NCBI GenBank assembly: GCA_964019415.1
Contig: OZ025884.1
Coordinates: 5,563,233 to 5,627,232 of the forward strand
Length of the DNA: 64,000 nt
Direction: 5' to 3'
Origin: Ianthella basta
Lineage: Eukaryota > Porifera > Demospongiae > Verongiida > Ianthellidae
Positions within the stretch are counted from its first letter, which is position 1. Every line of letters begins with the position of its first letter. The translations under genes were made by a program, and so were the position numbers. This document shows, in pieces, positions 1 through 13,189 of the stretch. The notes under the pieces were generated by a model. The model made no database searches. It saw nothing but the letters and a program-made list of their open reading frames with translations, and was not told where the DNA came from.

Positions 1-377
1 GTGGACAGATGGACACACTGGATGAGTTACGGCATACCACATACGCATGTGGTCATTTGCCTGTGGTCAGTAGCAAAATGGACTTTACACACACAGAAAT
101 TTATACATCTATTCCTCCATGTACATACAGTACATGTACAGTATAACTAATACATAATTATACTGTACTGCATATACATCAAGTATTGTATGCAAGTACA
201 TGCACTTATGTACATCACATACACACACATGCACATGCATGCATACATTGCATGGACTTACAATGTACATGCATGAATATAATACACAACATACACTGTA
301 CAAACACATGTGCATGTACACCACATGAAAGCACACACGCACGCTCCCACCCACCCACACCCACCCACCCACACGTG

Positions 378-388
378 CACGCACGCAT

Positions 389-454
<66 letters not shown>

Positions 455-466
455 ACACACACACAC
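378..466. repeat. (CA)n microsatellite abutting a CDK7 exon
   Basis: A near-pure CA tract whose last GT (on the minus strand) serves as the splice donor of the CDK7 exon ending at 467. The donor is therefore embedded in a GTGTGT run. Confidence 0.9.
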
Positions 467-1762
<1,296 letters not shown>

Positions 1763-1937
1763 CACTGAGCAGTGCCTGCGTAAACATTAATACAGTCTCA
1801 TGAGGTAAGTATAATGCGTATAAACTTTGTAACATATCGTAGAAAAAGACTAATTAGTTGAAGTTATACTTGTTAGGTATTTAGTATAATTTCTAAGTTG
1901 AGCGTATACAGCGGGTGAGCTCGGGTGAGCTGGACAC
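1763..1937. promoter_or_regulatory. Divergent promoter between CDK7-like and metaxin genes
   Basis: Only 175 bases separate the two start codons, which face away from each other, so both genes must take transcription signals from this interval or from their first exons and introns. No TATA box is visible. A bidirectional promoter is inferred from spacing and orientation alone. Confidence 0.6.
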
Positions 1938-4963
<3,026 letters not shown>

Positions 4964-5581
4964 ATGTACACACCATGTCTGTACCATGCAATCTATGCAT
5001 TGATTGTTGCATTCTTCTGTGAATCCTAAGGTAGTTCCTGGGGGGGGGGGGGTCCTTCACTTTCACCAGTCAGAGTTAAATGCAAATATCACCACTGATC
5101 TCTTGATTTCTGTATTTTTGGCCGCATGCATGCATGCTGTGTGTGCGCATGCCTCTACAGAGCATTAATGCTAATTGCATGCAATTAATTTGATGAGTGC
5201 AGCACCCAAAATCTGCTCAGTTCAATTGCAAGGTATACATTTTAGTGTGGAATTGAGTTTAGGCACTGGAAATTAATGTTCCATGGAGTTATGACGGAAT
5301 GGCAACAGCTGTATAGTTTATAAGAGTTTTTATGGATTATTGGTGGAAAGCGGAAATGTACAGTTGCTGTACGTGTTGCATGTTGCAAGAGATCTATTAG
5401 TTCCTCGATCCCATTAGGTCCTATCAAGTTTATGCCATGCAGACTCATGCACACGCACCCTTGACAACAACAACAAACAGTATATACGTACCAGCAGCAG
5501 AATACAATATTCACATGCATTGACCTACAAAACACAAAAATTCAATAAGTATAACACTGAGCTATTCCATGTTTTGAGATG
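4964..5581. other. Intergenic, metaxin 3' flank
   Basis: It contains a G run at 5041-5052 and AT-rich sequence. It separates convergent genes (metaxin plus, fucosyltransferase-like minus). No gene or repeat family was recognised. Confidence 0.6.
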
Positions 5582-6997
5582 TCATTTGCAAGTCACTGAA
5601 TGAAGGACAATGCCTTCAGGGAGATTGAGCAATGTGGATGGGGAACATATTGAATACACTTCCCTTAAGCTGGTGCTCTGCAAGGCGCTAGTAAGAATGC
5701 AGTTTTGATAATTGCCACCACCGATTACAACCAGCACTTCTGCGTCTGCCAGTGCTGCATTCTCCACCAAAGGAGCTATGACACTACCTTCCAGCTGCAC
5801 TTCCTCAACACTGTAGTCAACTGGGTCTAAGTGAACTGGTCTCAACCCTGTGCCATTCACTATACTCTCTACTAGCTGTTCGCCATTGCTTTGGCACTCT
5901 TGGTCACAGGTTTTGCTGCCAAATGGACCAAGATCTGTCACAAACAACATGTTGTCTACGTGGTACATATTTACAATCTTCTTCAAAGTTTCCACTATTT
6001 TTGGACCACAACACTCAACTTTGCTGGAATATTTCACTGTTAGCCACTCAGTCCGAAAGTGAATGGATACTTTTGTGCCTGCACCACTACGGTGAGATGA
6101 TGCAAACCTTGTAGCAAGGTCCTTTAGAAAGGGTGACAGGAATTCTGTGGAGACAAGCGAACGATTCACTACTGCCCTTCCACACTCACCAGCAAGATGA
6201 GTTTCTGGAATGAATCGATTTCGAAAGGTTCCTGGACACTTTGCTTCAATGGGGTTTACATCACCAGTGCTGTCAGTTTCAAGCATTCTGCAAGACGTTC
6301 CCCACCATACAGTAAAGATGTAAGAATACACCTGGCTAGTCTCCTGCAGTCCTGCTGCCTTGAGAAACTGTCCAACAGTCATGGGTTTCAGCTTGTTAAA
6401 GCAGATGACTTGACGCACTGTAAACTTGTTCTCTTTACTTGACAGCTTATTCAGTGACTGCTCAATACTCCTGGCATAATTTCCCAGCTCCTTCTTACAT
6501 TGGCACACACCTTGCTTCTGCAAGCATGGTAGTATATCTCTTGCACTCCGCTTTCGTTGCCCAAGTGTACTGTCAGGGCTAGGGTTGTTCACTGGGTAGA
6601 GTAGAACGATATCCCTTGTTGACATGTGTAAAAAGTCACTGAAGGAGGCTATGTCATTGATGCGATAGCATTCTCTAGCAATGGCATTGAAGTCAAGTAC
6701 TGTGCTCAAAGGGTGGCCATGTTGGTGAAGTCCATAGAGCCTCGTGCCTGCGATGAAAGGCTCTACCAACTGCGAACCGTGTTTCTTGAAGAGATGAGAC
6801 AACTGAAGGGCGTTCCTAACCCCGCTAGTCAGTTGCTCCTGGTAGCGAAGAGCCATCACGTAGGAGCGGGTCTCGCTGCCACCGTCACTTGCCACAAAGA
6901 GAGCGGGAAGGTCACGTCTCGGGTGGTGTAAGATGAGGATGCTTGCAATGGTCGCACAAGAGAGGCAGGTGATGAGAACAATACAGCGGTGTTTCAT
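5582..6997 (-). CDS. Fucosyltransferase-like type II membrane protein, copy A (intronless)
   Basis: A single open frame with no intron. The start at 6997 (MKHRC) gives 471 residues and matches the paralogue at 8337-9782. An upstream in-frame ATG at 7093 would add a second hydrophobic stretch, and the most upstream ATG at 7171 lies next to a fold-back insertion, so it is unlikely. A hydrophobic segment at about residues 5-23 followed by a long lumenal part suggests a Golgi type II anchor. The stretch RNALQLSHLFKKHG with EPFIAGTRLYGL, then VSIHFRTEWL, then a C-terminal IAPLVENAALADAEVLVVIGGG-type block, resemble the donor-site order of GT-B O-fucosyltransferases (HxR motif and late nucleotide-sugar motif). 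There are many cysteines, as in secreted domains. The fucosyltransferase assignment is inference from motif order. Membrane topology is directly visible. It could be another lumenal GT-B family. Confidence 0.55.
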   Translation of the reverse strand: MKHRCIVLITCLSCATIASILILHHPRRDLPALFVASDGGSETRSYVMALRYQEQLTSGVRNALQLSHLFKKHGSQLVEPFIAGTRLYGLHQHGHPLSTVLDFNAIARECYRINDIASFSDFLHMSTRDIVLLYPVNNPSPDSTLGQRKRSARDILPCLQKQGVCQCKKELGNYARSIEQSLNKLSSKENKFTVRQVICFNKLKPMTVGQFLKAAGLQETSQVYSYIFTVWWGTSCRMLETDSTGDVNPIEAKCPGTFRNRFIPETHLAGECGRAVVNRSLVSTEFLSPFLKDLATRFASSHRSGAGTKVSIHFRTEWLTVKYSSKVECCGPKIVETLKKIVNMYHVDNMLFVTDLGPFGSKTCDQECQSNGEQLVESIVNGTGLRPVHLDPVDYSVEEVQLEGSVIAPLVENAALADAEVLVVIGGGNYQNCILTSALQSTSLREVYSICSPSTLLNLPEGIVLHSVTCK

Positions 6998-7107
6998 TCT
7001 CGACTGACCCGTCTCCCTCCAGCAAGTGATCACAAGAGAAACAAAGAGTCCTATAGCAACGGAATAGCCTCCATTTTTGTATGATGACGCCATCGGCCAA
7101 TTAACAG

Positions 7108-7168
7108 CGCAGCCGTGATGGCATGGCACGCCATCAGTTGCAAAATTATATGGCGTGCCATACAGCCG
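7108..7168. mobile_element. Small fold-back MITE upstream of copy A
   Basis: Two 12-base perfect arms, ATGGCACGCCAT and ATGGCGTGCCAT, enclose a short AT-rich loop. The direct repeat CAGCCG occurs immediately outside on both sides and looks like a target-site duplication. The same flank in the gutted middle copy (about 8190-8280) lacks this element but carries a different one. Confidence 0.6.
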
Positions 7169-7256
7169 CATGCATTACGTATTACCTAGTCAGATATAGA
7201 GACTCACAATAAATTATGTAATTCCATGTCATATATACAGGCATTTCAGAGCTAAC

Positions 7257-8190
7257 TGCAGGTTGTATTTGAATGAAGGACAATGCCTTCAGGGAGATTG
7301 AGCAATGTGGATGGGGAGCATACTGAGTACACGTCCCTTAAACTGCTGCTCTGCAAGGTACTGGTAAGAATGCTGTTTTGAAACTTGCCACCACTGATTA
7401 AAACCAGCGCTTCTGCATCTGTCAGTGCTGCATTCTCCACCAAAGGAGCTATGACACTACCTTCCATCTGCACTTCCTCAACACTGTAGTCAACCGGGTC
7501 AAAGTGAACTGGTCTCAACCCTGTGCCATTCACTGTACTCTCTACTAGCTGTTTGCCATTGCTATGGCACTCTTGGCTGGGGACAAACGTTCTTTATGAT
7601 AAATGATGATGAACAGGATAGCAATGGCATTTCATATAGAAACTGTGTGTGTCCTCAGGTGTGCATAATTATATAGCTGTATAGCTATGTGCTACAGTCT
7701 TGGAACATGATGCAGGAGGAATTTCTAGACCTGGAAGCTAGCTATTTCAAGAATTGTGTCACCCTGCTTAAAGGGAACAAAGTTTTCAGGGTAGGACAAA
7801 TATTTTCAGAAAATTCTGGTCCGGGGAACCAATATTTTCTATGAAAAATTGGTCCTAGGACCATTTTTTCAGGACCAATTTTCCAGTGACAGGTCAGAGG
7901 AGAAGGGAATAAGTTCTGCCATATGTTTTGTACTCCAAAGTGTTTCGCGGCAGTCCAGCAGCAGGGCCCAGCACCGTACGTGTAGTCAGCCGCCATTTTC
8001 TGGGGCGTGACTTATCTCCTCAACAATTACACTTACAAAATGCAAAAATATTCCAAAAAAATTACAGTTTGCGCCAATTTTGGGGATTTTGCAAAAATAT
8101 TATCCTGCAAAAATTTCCTGCTATACACTACAGCAACTGAGTGGCCTCCATTTATGCATTATAACATCATTGGCCAATTAACAGCGCAGT
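7257..8190 (-). pseudogene. Gutted third copy of the fucosyltransferase-like gene
   Basis: 7257-7576 aligns base for base with the last 105 or so codons of copies A and B, including the stop region and the shared 3' flank. 8122-8190 aligns with the 5' end of copy A (7048-7117, around the upstream ATG and the CCAATTAACAGCGCAG flank). The central roughly 1.1 kb that should join them is replaced by unrelated AT-rich sequence. The gene is a host duplicate, so this is an ordinary dead copy. The 3' remnant has an open frame of 93 codons starting at 7533 but lacks the anchor and the HFRTEW motif. Confidence 0.8.
7577..8121. other. Replacement sequence inside the gutted copy
   Basis: AT-rich sequence unrelated to either intact copy. 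It contains a 14-base perfect palindrome TGGTCCTAGGACCA with neighbouring GGACCAATTTT repeats near 7850-7890. No coding signal was seen. It probably derives from one or more inserted non-autonomous elements. Confidence 0.5.
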
Positions 8191-8198
8191 AGCATGCC

Positions 8199-8269
8199 CC
8201 TAGATAGACTAGTCTCGTACCCAACCCTGTCCACCAGCTGCCATGGTGGGGTACGAGACTACCCCTAGA
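8199..8269. mobile_element. TAGTCTC-type fold-back MITE with 8-bp flanking repeat
   Basis: Inverted arms TAGTCTCGTACCC and GGGTACGAGACTA surround a loop of about 26 bases. CCCCTAGA occurs directly outside on both sides, consistent with the 8-bp target-site duplication of hAT-like elements. Related TAGTCTC termini recur at 28608-28764 and 58303-58376. Confidence 0.65.
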
Positions 8270-8336
8270 CAGTAATAAGTTTGGTGACTCACAATTATTC
8301 ATGCAATTCCATGTCATATATACAGGCATTTCAGAG

Positions 8337-9782
8337 CTAACTGCAGGTTCTATTTGAATGAAGGACAATGCCTTCAGGGAGATCGAGCAATGTGGATGGG
8401 GAGCACACTGAGTACACTTCCCTTAAGCTGTCACTTTGCAGTGCACTTGTCAGAATGCTGCTTTGAAACTTGCCACCACCGATTAAAACCAGCACTTCTG
8501 CATCTGCCAGTGCTGCATTCTCCACCAGTGGAGCTATGACACTACCTTCCAGCTGCACTTCCTCAACACTGTAGTCAACTGGGTCAAAGTGAACTGGTCT
8601 CAACCCTGTGCCATCTACTATACTCTCTACTAGCTGTTCGCCATTGCTTTGGCACTCTTGGTCACAGGTTTTACTTCCAAGTGGACCAAGATCCGTCATG
8701 AACAACACATTATCCACATGATACATTTTCACAATCTTCTTCAAAGTTTCCACTATTTTTGGACCACAACACTCAACTTTGCTGGAAGATCTCATTGTTA
8801 GCCACTCAGTTCGAAAGTGAATGGATACTTTTGTGCCTGCACCACTACGGTGAGATGATGCAAATTTTGCAGCTAGCTCCTTTAGAAAGGGTGACAGGAA
8901 TTTTGTGGAGATGAACGAGTGATCCACTGCTGCCTTTCCACATACACCAGGAAGATGCATTTCGGGAATAAAACGGGTTCTAAATGTTCCTGGACACCTT
9001 GCTTTTATGGTGTAGTTGGCATCACCGTCACTGGGGTTGTTAGCTTGTGCCATGCCACAAGACGTTCCCCACCATACAGTAAAGATGTAAGAATACACCT
9101 GGTTAGTCTCCTGCAGTCCTGCTGCCTTGAGAAACTGTTCAACAGTCATGGGTTTCAGCTTGTTAAAGCAGATGACTTGACGCACTGTAAATGTGTGTTC
9201 CGCATGTGTTAGATACATGTTCAGTGACTGCTCAATGCTCCTAGCATAATCTCCTAGTTCCTTGTTGCATTGGCACACACCTTGCTCCAGCAAGCACGGT
9301 AGTATATCTCTAGCACTCCGCTTTTGTTGCCCATGACTAGCACTGAGCATACTGTCAGGGTTAGGGTTGCTCACTGGGTAGAGTAGAATGATATCCCTTG
9401 TTGACTTGTGTAAAAAGTCACTGAAGGAGGCTATATCGCTGGTATGCAAATGGAAGCATTCTCTAGCAATGGCATTGAAGTCAAGTACTGTGCTCAAAGG
9501 GTGGCCATGAAGTCCATAGAGCCTCGTACCTGCGATGAAAGGCTCTAGCAACTGCGAACCGTGTTTCTTGAAGAGATGAGACAACTGAAGGGCGTTCCTA
9601 ATCCCGCTAGTCAGTTGCTCCTGGTAGCGAAGGGCCATCACGTAGGAGCGGGTCTCGCTGCCACCGTCACTTGCCACATAGAGAGCGGGAAGGAAGCGGG
9701 AAGTTGGACGCTGAAAGATGAGAACGCCAGTGAAGGCGGCACAAGAGAGGCATACAAGCAATACTGAACAGCGATACTTCAT
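8337..9782 (-). CDS. Fucosyltransferase-like type II membrane protein, copy B (intronless)
   Basis: A 481-residue open frame from MKYRC at 9782, or 486 from an ATG five codons upstream. It is a clear tandem paralogue of the gene at 5582-6997: the same N-terminal anchor, RNALQLSHLFKKHG, the basic RKRSARDILPC-like stretch, CPGTF, VSIHFRTEWL, and the same C-terminal block ending shortly after LPEGIVLHSN. Differences are spread over the length and keep the frame open, so both copies appear to be under selection. Like copy A it has no intron, unlike every other host gene here. That suggests either a retroposed ancestor or a naturally single-exon family. The enzyme assignment is inference from motif order. 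Confidence 0.55.
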   Translation of the reverse strand: MKYRCSVLLVCLSCAAFTGVLIFQRPTSRFLPALYVASDGGSETRSYVMALRYQEQLTSGIRNALQLSHLFKKHGSQLLEPFIAGTRLYGLHGHPLSTVLDFNAIARECFHLHTSDIASFSDFLHKSTRDIILLYPVSNPNPDSMLSASHGQQKRSARDILPCLLEQGVCQCNKELGDYARSIEQSLNMYLTHAEHTFTVRQVICFNKLKPMTVEQFLKAAGLQETNQVYSYIFTVWWGTSCGMAQANNPSDGDANYTIKARCPGTFRTRFIPEMHLPGVCGKAAVDHSFISTKFLSPFLKELAAKFASSHRSGAGTKVSIHFRTEWLTMRSSSKVECCGPKIVETLKKIVKMYHVDNVLFMTDLGPLGSKTCDQECQSNGEQLVESIVDGTGLRPVHFDPVDYSVEEVQLEGSVIAPLVENAALADAEVLVLIGGGKFQSSILTSALQSDSLREVYSVCSPSTLLDLPEGIVLHSNRTCS

Positions 9783-9902
9783 TCTTGACTGGCGCATCAG
9801 CTACCCCCCACACTCTTCTGTTGTTGTTGTATAACACTTCACGGATCAACCGGAATTAACGGACAACGCCTGTAGGCGTTTATTGCCTAATATAAATGCC
9901 AG

Positions 9903-9929
9903 CCCTAACCCTAACCCTAACCCTAACCT
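9903..9929 (+). repeat. Interstitial telomere-like (CCCTAA)4
   Basis: Four tandem CCCTAA units plus a partial one, continued at 10695-10706 on the far side of the nested element. They are inside a transposon, so they do not mark a chromosome end. Confidence 0.85.
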
Positions 9930-10694
9930 CAGGGGGGGTCGGACAAGGTCCTGGGATTGCGCAATACCAACACCTCAATAATTGCATTCCTGACATTCCA
10001 ATCGCGTCTCCATATGTTAGCTGACTGTGCTCCAAGGCCGAATGTGCATACCCTGAGCCATGGCAGGGCCTTAGCTTGTACTGCATTCGCGCCCCTGGTA
10101 TGAGCCGTACGTACGTAGCCAAGGAGCCATACGGTGGATTGGGCTTAATTGTCTGACCGCTTTCACGATTTAGTTTTGCAAGTTATCGCAGCGTTTCTTG
10201 AGGATTGCCAGCACGCTCAAGCCATTTCTAGCATCCCTGCTATCAAATGTGACAAATCGTGTACAGAACTAAGACGATTGCAAGGACGTGGCTGCCGATT
10301 GCACTCCCATTGCAGAAGCAGTCAACCTATCAGTCTTGCAGTCCTGAAGTGATCAATGAGGACTCGCTACCAGCTTCTAAGGAGTCACTTCCACAGGAGC
10401 ACTTGCTCAGTACTCCAGATTAGGCTCCATCTGCCTCGTAGCCAGCATCAGCGAACACTCGTACACCGGTGTTGGAAAATGCTCGCAAAACCTACCTAGA
10501 TGCTGGGGAAGGGCGGGGAAGGGTCCATTTTCTGATAGCCCTTGTCCAATTGTGTGCTCAGAAGCAAAGAAACAAGCGATGCGACGTGTTTCTCGAAATA
10601 TGTCTGCTCTTAGCTAGTATAGGTAAAATACACAGTAAAGAGCAGCCGCGTCGGCCATTTTGCGGACACACGTGACCTTGACCGACCCCCCCTG
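9930..10694. mobile_element. hAT-like non-autonomous element nested in CCCTAA repeats
   Basis: The ends are CAGGGGGGGTCGGACAAGG and its near-perfect inverse CCTTGACCGACCCCCCCTG. The 9-base sequence CCCTAACCT abuts both sides exactly, so a target-site duplication of 8-9 bp fits hAT. The interior has only short open frames without recognisable transposase motifs. The flanking duplicated word is part of a CCCTAA array, so some of the match could pre-exist. Confidence 0.7.
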
Positions 10695-10756
10695 CCCTAA
10701 CCTAACGTGCGCTAAGCGACCCGGGCGAATGTATGTCCGTTTATTCCGGTTGAACC

Positions 10757-11274
10757 TACTTCACACCGCCATTGTAAACAACGCTAATGCGTGTCTGGTA
10801 AGCTGAGAGTAACCATGCCGCGTGGTGCCCCGGGCCGTACGGAGGGCTGTGGAGGCGCAACGCACCCCAAGCCAGCGATGCATGGAATGCATAGATCGTA
10901 GCCAGGAGCTAGTAGAATTACTACACACGTACTACATGGTCATAGCGAGTCATGATAGATGAGCAAACGAAACGTCCATGCGTCATAACCATCTGTTATC
11001 CCCGTGAGTAGCAGGCGTATCGATCAGCCGTATACGCAGATGATCTTACCCAGCACATAGTCTATAGCGCCACAGTCCCAACCAGCCCGGTACTTTATAC
11101 AAATACTAGCCCGGTGTATTCAGAAAGAGAAGAAAAATTAATGTTAAATAAAATGATAATACATGCCCCATCTGTATTTGAAAATGACGTTACAATCCCC
11201 GCCCCCACAGAATACAGTAATAGCATTCAGTATGGTGAAATACATGGACATGAATTGACAGATACAATACAATG
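10757..11274. other. Intergenic, no gene seen
   Basis: A moderately GC-rich patch near 10800-10870 followed by AT-rich sequence. This is the 3' flank of the GATAD2-like gene. A 30-codon open frame from 10815 has no recognisable features. Confidence 0.5.
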
Positions 11275-12726
11275 CTATTGAGAATCAATGACAACGATAC
11301 AGCTGTTTGGGTCCGCCGATGGTAGGACTTCGTGTTGGGGAGGCCGCTTGACGCATTTTGGAGTGATTGGCTTGCGATGACGTACTCTTTCTGTGTTCCC
11401 CTTGATCGTGGGAGATGAAGAGCTATCATCAGAGATCTCAATGATATCTTTCACTGGTGAGCTGTTGCTACTGGGCCTAGCATCTGGGGACATGTGAGCC
11501 CTAACTTTTATCTTCTCCAGCATTTTGTCCAAAGTTCTCTCAGTGCTCCCAGTGTGTTTTAACTTCCTTCTTGGTGTCATGCGTGGGACCTTGGCAGGAG
11601 GGGATGCTATGTCCATCGCTGGCGGCTTGGTCTTGCCTCGAATGTCTCTCTTCTTCTTCCACTCGGCCCTCTGATGCAAGTCAGAGTGAGACTCTTTGGA
11701 GGAAGGGGTTGCTGGTATTGGCTTGGTCACCGTGTGTCTGCCTGGTGCCTGCACTGAGGCTACCAGTGGTTGGACGTGCTGCTGCTGAGGAGGAAGGCTT
11801 GTGTTACTACTTGTAACGGAGGAAGACTGGATAACAGACTGCGCAATGGCAGAGGGCTTCTCAACTTTGAACGATTGAAACTGGTATGGAGTTGCTGCAG
11901 TGGCACTCACTGGTTGGTAAAGGTTGCTGACAGAGCGCTGAACCTGGCCACGAATATCATCTTCAAACTTCCGATCCAAATCGGAGAACTCCCGGTTTAC
12001 CATACTGCTTAACTCCTTGAGCTGACCGGAAATCTTGTCTCTGTGAACAGACTTCAAATTGGCAAAGTCACACATTTCACAGAGAAGGTAAGTGCTATCG
12101 CTCTTCTTGCGTACCTGCCACGCTGGTGCGTAGTCTGACCCACACTGCTGGCACACCGGTTTTGGTGCCGTGCTGGGCCGGCGTTTTGGTTCCCGAGTCT
12201 TAAAAGTGGGGTCCAGACTGCTGCATACCGCTTCAAGACCAACACCCCCGAGAAACATTGTATCTGAGACAGGAATCACTGGCCAAACTTGCCGATATGT
12301 CTTTGGGTATGGGACACTACCGAGCTTGCGTTCCAACTGTCGGCGAAGAATTTTCCTTGCTGCTAAATGACGCTGTATGAGTTCTTTTGACGGTTTCACT
12401 TTAATGTTACTTAGTTCAGACGGCTTAGTGTGGTTTTCATCACCTGCAGAGTTACAGCTGCCCACTTTCTTGGTTTCATGCGGCGTGTCGGGTTGGATCT
12501 TCACCGCCTCTGTTACCTGTCTATTAAGAACAGCTGGTTGAAGGAGTGCGGGCTGGAACAGAGGTATTGACCCTGAACTGGTTGTGGACATGACTAGGGT
12601 GTTTGTGACCTGAGCAGGAGAGGGGAAATGTAAGACAAGGAACGTTCTGACGATGCAACCAATCAGCAACGTACAATACACAGAAATAGCTATTATCTAC
12701 ATCTGAGGAGACACTGCCAAACAAAT

Positions 12727-12818
<92 letters not shown>

Positions 12819-13164
12819 GTAAATTAGATTTCAGAATGGTTGACCAAATTGTATGACTTTACTATTAGTGTTGCTGCCTGTCCACGTCACACCTATTGTC
12901 CAGTATTGTTAGTTGCTACGACGTCACACCACTTACCATTTACCTTCAGGACAACCATTTTGAAATTGTATGTACACCTTTTTTCATTTATTCTTACACA
13001 CAACAATCATAGCACAAACACTGAGCCAAATATTTGCTCCTTACCTTCTCCATTGATATTATTTTAGGCCTGATGGTTGGTTGAGTGGAGCTGCCATTGA
13101 AGGTCATCGGCTTGCCTGGGCTAGTCTTCACTGGGATCAGCGAGTACGACGTCGGCTTAGCCAT
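11275..13164 (-). CDS. GATAD2/p66-like NuRD subunit
   Basis: Two coding exons, 13164-13045 and 12609-11275, join in frame (phase 0) to 484 residues. The start is in a GCCATGG context just after an acceptor, so a 5' untranslated exon lies upstream. Around residues 100-165 is the conserved p66 CR1-like stretch with LIQRHLAARKILRRQLERK, a predicted helix known in p66 proteins to pair with MBD2/3 in the NuRD complex. A GATA-type zinc finger follows: CQQCG, 17 residues, CEMC, then a basic helix. The tail is Ser/Pro-rich with acidic SDDSSSS. The order CR1 then GATA finger is diagnostic of p66-alpha/beta. It acts in the nucleus in chromatin remodelling and deacetylation. The intron between the exons holds a (CA)n tract. 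The tail has no recognised domain. Confidence 0.85.
12727..12815. repeat. (CA)n microsatellite in the GATAD2-like intron
   Basis: About 85 bases of near-pure CA in the intron between the two coding exons. Confidence 0.9.
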
Positions 13165-13189
13165 GGCCTGAATAGGTGTGAAGGGCATT

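Larger units (their letters stand above)
9843..10756. mobile_element. Non-autonomous DNA transposon with telomere-like repeats, interrupted by a nested element
   Basis: Both ends carry the inverted sequence GGWTCAACCGGAATWAACGG (left at 9843, right ending at 10756). The flanks show CACTTCAC on the left and TACTTCAC on the right, a near-perfect 8-bp target-site duplication. Without the nested insertion the element would be about 140 bp. It contains several CCCTAA units from 9903 onward. Confidence 0.7.

Noticed and set aside
9903-9929. CCCTAA repeats as a chromosome end
   Set aside because: Only four units, inside a transposon with recognisable termini, with unique genes on both sides.
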